Part shown: piece by piece, positions 1-5,232 of the stretch | Layout: each line of letters starts with the position of its first letter | Numbering within the stretch: position 1 is the first letter of the stretch | Assembly (NCBI GenBank): GCA_025451715.1 | Contig: JANWJY010000153.1 | Coordinates: 1 to 5,232, forward strand | Length of the DNA: 5,232 bases | Origin: Fimbriimonadaceae bacterium | Lineage (GTDB): Bacteria; Armatimonadota; Fimbriimonadia; Fimbriimonadales; Fimbriimonadaceae | Reading direction: 5' to 3' | Program-made: the position numbers and the translations under genes | Notes under the pieces: generated by a model | Databases searched by the model: none | Told to the model about the DNA's origin: nothing | What the model saw: the letters and a program-made list of their open reading frames with translations, nothing else

Positions 1-1
1 G

Positions 2-1387
2 AAGTCGGCTCCGTTCTTCGTCGACACGGTCCTGCGCGAAGTCCAGCGCGACTTCCCGAGCATCGACCTGAAGATGGGCGGGTACCGGATCGAGACCACG
101 CTCAACTGGGAGCTCCAGAAGTACGCCGAGGAGCAGGTCGCCAAACAAGTCAAGGAGATGAGGGGCAAGCGGGTCACGACCGGCGCAATGTTCCTCTGGG
201 ACTCGGACGGCGCTGTGCTCGTTCACGTCGGCGGTGCGGATTACGACACCAACCAGTTCGACGTGATTACGCAAGGCGCGCGACAGCCGGGGTCGTCTTT
301 CAAGCCGATCATGTACGCGACGGCGTTCGAAAACCATGTCGTGTCTCCGTCGACAGAAATCAGCAACGAGGTTTACTTCTGGGACGCAGGCGGCGGTCGC
401 ATGCAGATGGTGCACAACTCGGACGAGGTCTACGGCGGATCGCTGTCGGTCGAGCGGGGCATCATCAAGTCCTACAACGTGATCGCGGCGCGCGTGATGC
501 GCATGGTCGGTCCAGTAAACGTTGTGGCGACGGCGAAGAACAGTTTTGGGTTCAAGAGCGACCTAGCTCCTGTGCAGTCGCTCGCGCTTGGTGCGACGGC
601 GTGCTCGCCGCTCGAGATGGCGCGCGCGTACAGCGTTTTCAAGACGGGCGGCAACCGGGTCGAGCCTTACTTCATCCGCCGCATCATCGCGCCGAACGGC
701 GACGTGGTCAAGCGGTACACCCCGCGCATCGTGCGCAACGTGATCAGCTCGGACACGGCCCGCACGATGGACACGATCCTGTACAAGGCGGCGCACTCGG
801 GCACGGGCGCTTCAGTCACGCGAACCGGTGCGATCAACGTGCGCGGCAAGACCGGAACGACCAGCGATTATCGCGACGCTTGGTTCTGCGGATGGACCGA
901 CCGGTTCATCGGCGTCGCGTGGGTCGGCGGTGAGGTCCGGGTCGGCAACCGATGGGAGTACCGGTCGATGAACCGAGTGTTCGGCGGCACTTCAGCAGGG
1001 CTCTTCTGGGGCCGCATCGTCAAGAGAGCGCAACAAGTCTTGGGTGAGGCGAAGTCTGACTTCGACCCGTATTACGGAAGCAACCAGATCGACCTCGAGC
1101 CGGACCCCGAGGGCAACGGGTTCGAAGAGCTCCCGCCGATCGATCCTGACACGCTTCCTCCGCTCAACGACGGCTCGAACGCGACGGGTGGGCCGCCGCG
1201 GCGCAACTCGCCGCCGCCGATCATGGATCCAGGGCGCGACGAGCGCACGCTCGACATCGTTTACGTGGAGGTGTGCGCGGACTCTGGCGGGCTCGCGACG
1301 CTCTACTGTCCTGAGCGCGTGAAGAAACCGTTCCTCGAGGGCTCTCAGCCCAAGCTAAACTGTCCGACGCACGTTCCACCGCGGTAG
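2..1387 (+). CDS. Class A penicillin-binding protein, PBP1A family (partial, 5' end off window)
   Basis: This is the C-terminal part of a bifunctional peptidoglycan synthase that polymerises lipid II into glycan strands and cross-links their peptides outside the cytoplasmic membrane. The frame is open from base 2, and the residues before the first ATG (position 74) read APFFVDTVLREVQRDFP, typical of the linker after the GT51 glycosyltransferase domain, so that ATG is internal. Seen: 461 residues plus TAG. With residue 1 at base 2, the transpeptidase has all three catalytic motifs: SSFK (nucleophile Ser98, bases 293-295; Lys at 302-304), SYN (Ser157, 470-478) and KTGT (Lys283, 848-859). The family signatures QPGSSFKP, SPLEMARAYSVF and GGTSAG are also present. 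After about base 1045 comes an acidic, Pro/Gly-rich linker and a tail with three cysteines (codons 1274, 1307, 1361), a module common in this family. The GT51 domain and membrane anchor are not visible, so their presence is inferred from the family. The mrdA-like gene follows after 3 bp. Confidence 0.95.
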   Translation, partial: KSAPFFVDTVLREVQRDFPSIDLKMGGYRIETTLNWELQKYAEEQVAKQVKEMRGKRVTTGAMFLWDSDGAVLVHVGGADYDTNQFDVITQGARQPGSSFKPIMYATAFENHVVSPSTEISNEVYFWDAGGGRMQMVHNSDEVYGGSLSVERGIIKSYNVIAARVMRMVGPVNVVATAKNSFGFKSDLAPVQSLALGATACSPLEMARAYSVFKTGGNRVEPYFIRRIIAPNGDVVKRYTPRIVRNVISSDTARTMDTILYKAAHSGTGASVTRTGAINVRGKTGTTSDYRDAWFCGWTDRFIGVAWVGGEVRVGNRWEYRSMNRVFGGTSAGLFWGRIVKRAQQVLGEAKSDFDPYYGSNQIDLEPDPEGNGFEELPPIDPDTLPPLNDGSNATGGPPRRNSPPPIMDPGRDERTLDIVYVEVCADSGGLATLYCPERVKKPFLEGSQPKLNCPTHVPPR

Positions 1388-1393
1388 ACGATG
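1385..1393 (+). other. Same-frame stop/start junction between the PBP1A and PBP2 genes
   Basis: The bases read TAG ACG ATG. The PBP1A stop, one sense codon and the PBP2 start lie in the same reading frame. No AGGAGG-like ribosome binding site is seen in the preceding 20 bases (the best match is a weak GGTAG that includes the stop itself). This fits termination-reinitiation by ribosomes finishing PBP1A. No promoter is apparent in this 3 bp gap. Confidence 0.7.
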
Positions 1394-3232
1394 TCGGTCA
1401 TACACACCCCCAGGCACGCAACGCTGGACGAGAGACAGCTCTTCATCCCTGCGATGCTCGCTCTGGTGATGGTGTTCTTCCTGTTCCGCCTTTGGTACGT
1501 GCAGATCGTGCGCGCCGAAGCGCTGACGGCTGAGGGCGTCGCCACCGGCGTCGATGTCGTGCTACGGCTCGCGCCGCGCGGTCGGATCGTAGACCGCAAC
1601 GGGGTGGTGTTGGCGGGCGTGCAGGAGAACGCCGTGGTGACTGCGGTCTACGACACGGTCGAGAAGAACCCGGAGGCGGTGAGCGAGGTCGCGGGCATGC
1701 TCGGCGTGACTCCGGCGCGCCTCAAACAGCCTTTGAAGCAATGGGACCCGTATGTTCCGAGCGTGGTGCACGTGGGTGTCAAGCCCGAGGCCGCCTCTTA
1801 CATCGCAGAGGCGGGTGACAGGCTCCCTGGGTTTGCGATCGAGTTCCAGCCGACGCGTACGTATTACGAGCCACTTGCGCTCTCTCACGTGATGGGCTAC
1901 GTTTGGAAGCCCTCTGAGAAGGAGGAGAAGCGGCTGAAGGAGCAAGGGATCGAGCCGCAGACCTACGTCGGGCGCGCGGGGTTCGAAGCGCAGTACGAGA
2001 AGCTGTTGATGGGCGTGCCTGGGGCGGAGCAGATGGCGGTCGACCCGCAGATGCGGCCGTTACGGACGATTTCTGTGGATCGGCCGGTGCCCGGAGAAGA
2101 ACTGGTGCTCGCACTGGACATCCGCCTGCAGCGTTTGGCGACTCAGCTGCTGGCAGGTCGGAAAGGCGCGGTGGTCGCGAGCGACCCGCGGACGGGGGAG
2201 ATCCTGTGCCTGGTCAGCAGCCCGAGCTTCGACATCCACCTTTACGACAACGGGATCAGCAGCGCGGACTATGCCCGGCTGAACACGGACAAAGCGAAGC
2301 CGATGATCAACCGCGCGATCCAAGGGCAGTACCCGCCGGGATCGACGTTCAAGATCGTGACGAGCATCGCTGCGCAGCTCGCAGGCGTGTTCGACCCGAC
2401 GCGGCGCGTGACGTGCAACAGTACGTATAAGCTCGGCAACAGGACGTGGACCTGCCTCGGTCGGCACGGCAGCGTGGATTTCAAGGCTGCGATGGCCGCG
2501 TCGTGCAACGTTTACTTTTACGACCTCGCGACGAGGGCGCGTCCCGCAAACATTCAGAAAGCGATCAAGGCGCTTGGGCTGGGCAACAAGCAGTACATCG
2601 ACTTGCCGCACGAGAGCAAGGGGATCGCGCCGCAGGGAGAGTACATCGAGAGCGAGACACCAAGGCGGAAGTGGATGCCGTACGACACGCTGAACGTGGG
2701 CTTCGGGCAATGGCCGGTGGTACTGACACCGTTGCAAATGCTGTCAGTCGTGTCCATCGCTGCGAACTCTGGGAAGGTGTATCGGCCGCACCTTTTGCTC
2801 GGGACGAACGACGCGAACGGCGTGTTGCGCCGCACGGGGCCAGAGGTGATTGCAAGCCTCGATTTCCCGGCCAGTTTTTGGAGCACGATGCGTGAGGCGC
2901 TCGTGGGGGTGATCGACGGCGGTACGGCCGGAAGCGCCAGAATCCCGGAAGTGAGGTGGGGCGGGAAGACGGGCAGTTCGCAGCACAGCGGTGGGCCTAC
3001 GAGCCACGGCTGGTTCGTCGGGTTTGCGCCTGCCGACTCTCCTCGGATCGCGATCGCTGTGATCGTCGAGAGCGCGGGACACGGTGGCGTTGTGGCGGCC
3101 CCGATCGCGAAGGAGATCGTCGCGAAGTACCTGCTGGGGAACCTCTCGCTGACGCCTGAGGTTCAGTCGACGGTCAAGCCGTTGGCCAACACGCGGACCT
3201 CGTCTGCGGCCGGTGAGTCGCCCATCGACTGA
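1391..3232 (+). CDS. mrdA: Penicillin-binding protein 2 (class B transpeptidase of the elongation machinery)
   Basis: This membrane-anchored D,D-transpeptidase cross-links peptidoglycan during cell elongation, normally as partner of the glycosyltransferase RodA. It has 613 aa, close to the roughly 630 aa of E. coli PBP2. Order: short cytoplasmic N-terminus; one membrane anchor (about residues 17-38); RGRIVDRNGVVLA (63-75) opening the class B dimerisation/pedestal domain; the PBP2-like stretch GRAGFEAQYEKLLMGVPG before the catalytic domain. Catalytic motifs: STFK with Ser318 (2342-2344) and Lys321; SCN with Ser371 (2501-2509); KTGSS with Lys526 (2966-2968). SCNVYFY favours PBP2 over FtsI/SpoVD-type enzymes, which remain a less likely alternative. 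Start: an in-frame TAG at 1385-1387 rules out an upstream ATG, and the next Met lies inside the anchor, so ATG 1391 fits. No clear Shine-Dalgarno is seen, so translation is probably coupled to the upstream PBP1A gene. It ends with TGA followed at once by TAG. Cys342, Cys355, His359 and Cys372 could form a metal site. No rodA or mreBCD is visible here. Confidence 0.93.
   Translation: MSVIHTPRHATLDERQLFIPAMLALVMVFFLFRLWYVQIVRAEALTAEGVATGVDVVLRLAPRGRIVDRNGVVLAGVQENAVVTAVYDTVEKNPEAVSEVAGMLGVTPARLKQPLKQWDPYVPSVVHVGVKPEAASYIAEAGDRLPGFAIEFQPTRTYYEPLALSHVMGYVWKPSEKEEKRLKEQGIEPQTYVGRAGFEAQYEKLLMGVPGAEQMAVDPQMRPLRTISVDRPVPGEELVLALDIRLQRLATQLLAGRKGAVVASDPRTGEILCLVSSPSFDIHLYDNGISSADYARLNTDKAKPMINRAIQGQYPPGSTFKIVTSIAAQLAGVFDPTRRVTCNSTYKLGNRTWTCLGRHGSVDFKAAMAASCNVYFYDLATRARPANIQKAIKALGLGNKQYIDLPHESKGIAPQGEYIESETPRRKWMPYDTLNVGFGQWPVVLTPLQMLSVVSIAANSGKVYRPHLLLGTNDANGVLRRTGPEVIASLDFPASFWSTMREALVGVIDGGTAGSARIPEVRWGGKTGSSQHSGGPTSHGWFVGFAPADSPRIAIAVIVESAGHGGVVAAPIAKEIVAKYLLGNLSLTPEVQSTVKPLANTRTSSAAGESPID
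3163..3232. other. Convergent (tail-to-tail) 70 bp coding overlap
   Basis: The last 22 codons plus stop of the PBP2 gene (+) share DNA with the last 22 codons plus stop of the Wzy_C-family gene (-). Both C-terminal ends lie beyond the recognisable core domains: the PBP2 end is low-complexity Ser/Thr/Ala-rich, and the other is a charged helical tail. No stem-loop plus T-run terminator is visible at this junction in either direction, so transcripts may run into each other as antisense. Confidence 0.8.
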
Positions 3233-5232
3233 TAGAGTTTTGCGAGCTCTTCGGCCGCCTCCTTTGCGACAGCCATCTTTTGTTCTGCGACCGACTTTGT
3301 CTCGCCGAGGAAGTCGAGTCCTTCCTTCTCGAACTGTAATACCTTTGGGACTGTGACCCGTCGGTATCGGACGTAGCCGTCGATCGCGCCGCGCATGAGA
3401 ATCGCTTTCAATGCCTGGTCCTCTGTGTGCCTTGCAAGGAATAGGCGGGCCTCGAACGGTTCGGTCGGGACGAGTTCGGCGAGCGCGCGCGTCTGTAGGA
3501 AGGGCGTGTCCTCGACCGCGATGATCCGGTTTGCGGTCTCATTCGCGGCGTCCATCGCCCCGGACTTTTCTTCGATGCCCATCTTTGTCGAGAGGGTGCG
3601 CAAGTTGTTCGGGTCGTACTCGAGCGCGCGATCCAGCGCCCTGAGGGCCTCGTCATACTTGTCGACGTCTGCGAGGGCCTGTGCAAGCCCGCGCAGGTGC
3701 CGCGTGCTGGGTCCGAGCCGGACCGCCTTAGTGTAGAGCGCGATGCGCTCTACTGGACTTGCAGGATAGAGCCACGCGAGCAGGTACCAAGACTCGGCGT
3801 CGGGCCCCGCAATCGCAGAGAGAGAGTCCTTTGCGCCCTCGATCACCGATCTGTCGCTCTGGTTCAGCGACTCGAGCAGTGCGCTCTTCGCGTTCTCAAC
3901 GTACATGATCCACAGCGCGAAAGCGAACGGGACCACGCAGCAGGTCGCGACGATCATTCCTCTCAGCCTCCTTGGGAGCGACTCAGGGGACGTGCCGTCT
4001 GCGGCGAGTTGCAGCCCCGTGCCCAGGAGAACGAAGAGCAGGAACCCTGCGCCGAAGTAGTAGAGGTTGCTCTCGAGGAAGCCGTTCGCGCCGCACGCGA
4101 CGACACCGCCGAGCACGCCCGCGCGGAGGACGTTACGCTCTTGATCGAGCGACTTTGCGCCCATGAACATGCGCACGACCCACGCGATACCGAGACCGAT
4201 TATCCCGACGAACGCGATCATGCCTCCCTCAAGCGCGACCTGCAAATAGGTCTGGTGCGTGAGGTGAGTCTGTTCGTTGAGGCCGCTGCGCGCGGAGTTG
4301 AAGCGATACGTGCCGACGCCGATGCCAACGGGCTGTCTTTCGATGAGCTGGAACGCGCCCTTCCAAAGGAGCTTGCGGTATTCGGCCGAGCTTGTCTGCT
4401 CGTTGTTGGTGATCGTCGAGCCGACTGGTGTTGTCGCAGACTGTTTTGGAGTGGTTGCCTGGATCAAGAGAATTATCGCGACTCCTGCGACGAGGGGAGC
4501 GAACGCAGGCAGGACGGACTTGCCGCCTTTCCACGCGAGCACCGCGACCAAGAACGCGCCGACGCCGATCGGTGCGATGAGGAGTCCACCGAGCGACTGC
4601 GTAAGCGCGAGCGCCGTGACCATGAGCGCACCGCACACGCCTGCTGCGATGCGATTGGCCTTGCCGCCCGTGCACACGAGCGCAAGCGCGAGCGGAAGCG
4701 CGGTGACCATGAGCCCTGCGAGCGCGTTCGGGTTGTTCCAGTCGGCGAAGATGCGGAAGGTGGGCTCAGTCGCGCGGAGGAGCAAGTATTCGATGATCCC
4801 TTTCGCCGCGACGATCGCGGTGGCGAGGACGACGGTTTCGATGAGGAGCTTCGGACCCCTCTTTCGGCCGAGGACGGCGACAGCGAGATAGAGCCCGGCC
4901 GCGTAGGTGATCCAGTTGAGCCACACGGTGACGCTCGTGGAGCGGAACTCGCTGACGAGAATCGAGGTACCGAGGGCGGCGACGAGCAGCGCGAGAAAGC
5001 CGGCGTACACGACGGAAGGCATCTGCACGATACGGCTGGTGCCGAGCGCGTAGGTCAGGCCGCCGAACACGAGCAGCGAGACGAACACTCGCATGGTGGC
5101 GAACATCGCGCCGCCGTCGAGCACGTCGTAGACGAGGAAGAGGGCTGCCAGGGCAAGTGCGGCCCGTGCGTACAGTTTCTTGTCGCTGCGATCGTTCGAG
5201 AAAACGCACCAGACTGCGACAAGGCACTCGAC
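3163..5232 (-). CDS. O-antigen ligase/polymerase (Wzy_C) family membrane protein with C-terminal TPR region (partial, 5' end off window)
   Basis: This polytopic membrane protein resembles the WaaL/Wzy/PglL group, which transfers or polymerises undecaprenyl-linked glycans outside the cytoplasmic membrane. A GTG at 5124-5122 gives 653 aa, but the frame is open for 36 more codons to the window edge, encoding VAVWCVFSNDRSDKK and a further hydrophobic stretch, so the real start is probably beyond 5232. Numbered from that GTG: many hydrophobic segments between about 12 and 222; the WNNPNALAG motif (129-137); a large loop (about 223-298) with RKLLWKGAFQLIERQPVGIG and HLTHQTYLQVALEGG, whose His290 (4255-4257) matches the position of the conserved ligase histidine; further segments near 299-320, 330-347, 353-376 and 388-408; then about 245 soluble residues with TPR-like helices (about 443-540) and a charged helical end. 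If the large loop is extracytoplasmic, counting segments puts the TPR region outside too (inference). Substrate and ligase-versus-polymerase role cannot be resolved. It overlaps the PBP2 gene tail to tail; the stop is TGA at 3165-3163. Confidence 0.85.
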   Translation of the reverse strand, partial: VECLVAVWCVFSNDRSDKKLYARAALALAALFLVYDVLDGGAMFATMRVFVSLLVFGGLTYALGTSRIVQMPSVVYAGFLALLVAALGTSILVSEFRSTSVTVWLNWITYAAGLYLAVAVLGRKRGPKLLIETVVLATAIVAAKGIIEYLLLRATEPTFRIFADWNNPNALAGLMVTALPLALALVCTGGKANRIAAGVCGALMVTALALTQSLGGLLIAPIGVGAFLVAVLAWKGGKSVLPAFAPLVAGVAIILLIQATTPKQSATTPVGSTITNNEQTSSAEYRKLLWKGAFQLIERQPVGIGVGTYRFNSARSGLNEQTHLTHQTYLQVALEGGMIAFVGIIGLGIAWVVRMFMGAKSLDQERNVLRAGVLGGVVACGANGFLESNLYYFGAGFLLFVLLGTGLQLAADGTSPESLPRRLRGMIVATCCVVPFAFALWIMYVENAKSALLESLNQSDRSVIEGAKDSLSAIAGPDAESWYLLAWLYPASPVERIALYTKAVRLGPSTRHLRGLAQALADVDKYDEALRALDRALEYDPNNLRTLSTKMGIEEKSGAMDAANETANRIIAVEDTPFLQTRALAELVPTEPFEARLFLARHTEDQALKAILMRGAIDGYVRYRRVTVPKVLQFEKEGLDFLGETKSVAEQKMAVAKEAAEELAKLYQSMGDSPAADEVRVLANGLTVD
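3532..3798 (-). other. TPR-like helical repeat region in the Wzy_C-family protein
   Basis: Residues about 443-531 (counted from the GTG at 5124) contain roughly three 30-34-residue helix-turn-helix units. The clearest has DKYDEALRALDRALEYDPNN, with the Ala/Leu spacing and the terminal D-P-N turn typical of tetratricopeptide repeats. Flanking units (ERIALYTKAVRLGPS and AMDAANETANRIIAVED) are more degenerate. TPR domains usually mediate protein-protein contact. Here they follow the last membrane segment, an architecture known in some O-antigen ligase-family proteins. The repeat boundaries are judged by eye. Confidence 0.7.

Noticed and set aside
601..933. A 110-codon + strand frame inside the PBP1A gene, considered as a frameshift continuation
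   Set aside because: The PBP1A frame is intact through all catalytic motifs, and the alternative frame gives an Arg/His-rich product with no motif.
2060..2737. A 225-codon open frame on the - strand inside the PBP2 gene
   Set aside because: It is antisense to the catalytic core of a clearly real gene. Its translation is rich in Arg/His/Pro with no domain, as expected for a shadow frame in GC-rich coding DNA.
3228..3300. Possible bidirectional terminator after the PBP2 stop
   Set aside because: No convincing inverted repeat followed by a T-run was found. The repeated TTTGCGA elements are direct repeats, not a stem.
4277..4891. A 204-codon open frame on the + strand opposite the Wzy_C-family gene
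   Set aside because: It lies antisense to conserved membrane segments and motifs of the real gene, and its product shows no recognisable family features.
4766..5227. A 153-codon - strand frame overlapping the start of the Wzy_C-family gene
   Set aside because: The product is extremely Arg-rich, which is the usual sign of an out-of-phase reading of GC-rich DNA. The other - strand frame encodes plausible membrane segments through the same bases.

Overview
This 5.2 kb window is GC-rich and almost fully coding. It holds three genes and no RNA gene, mobile element, CRISPR array or convincing terminator. Both edges cut through a gene.

Layout. (1) Positions 2-1387, + strand: the C-terminal two thirds or so of a class A (bifunctional) penicillin-binding protein of the PBP1A type. 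It has the linker, the complete transpeptidase domain and a proline-rich, cysteine-containing tail; the glycosyltransferase half lies off the left edge. (2) Positions 1391-3232, + strand: a complete class B penicillin-binding protein of the PBP2 (MrdA) type. It starts three bases after the PBP1A stop and is in the same reading frame. (3) Positions 3163-5232, - strand: most of a large polytopic membrane protein of the O-antigen ligase/polymerase (Wzy_C) family with a C-terminal TPR region. It converges on the PBP2 gene and overlaps its 3' end by 70 bp. Its reading frame stays open to the right edge, so its true start is probably outside the window.

How the genes work together. The first two form a peptidoglycan-synthesis pair. 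A class A enzyme polymerises and cross-links glycan strands, and a PBP2-type class B transpeptidase is the cross-linking enzyme of the cell-elongation machinery. Their spacing suggests one transcript with translational coupling. The third gene handles another envelope glycan (O-antigen, capsule-like polymer or glycoprotein glycan). It faces the other way, so it is a neighbour and not an operon partner. The region therefore looks like cell-envelope housekeeping.

Organism. A PBP2-type elongation enzyme and an O-antigen-ligase-like protein suggest a free-living, probably rod-shaped, probably diderm bacterium with high GC. The proteins do not look like close relatives of enterobacterial versions. 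A less-studied phylum is possible (Armatimonadota was considered), but the sequence alone does not establish this. No previously undescribed system is evident. The points most worth checking are a candidate Cys3His metal site in PBP2, the same-frame PBP1A/PBP2 junction, the 70 bp convergent overlap and the TPR fusion.
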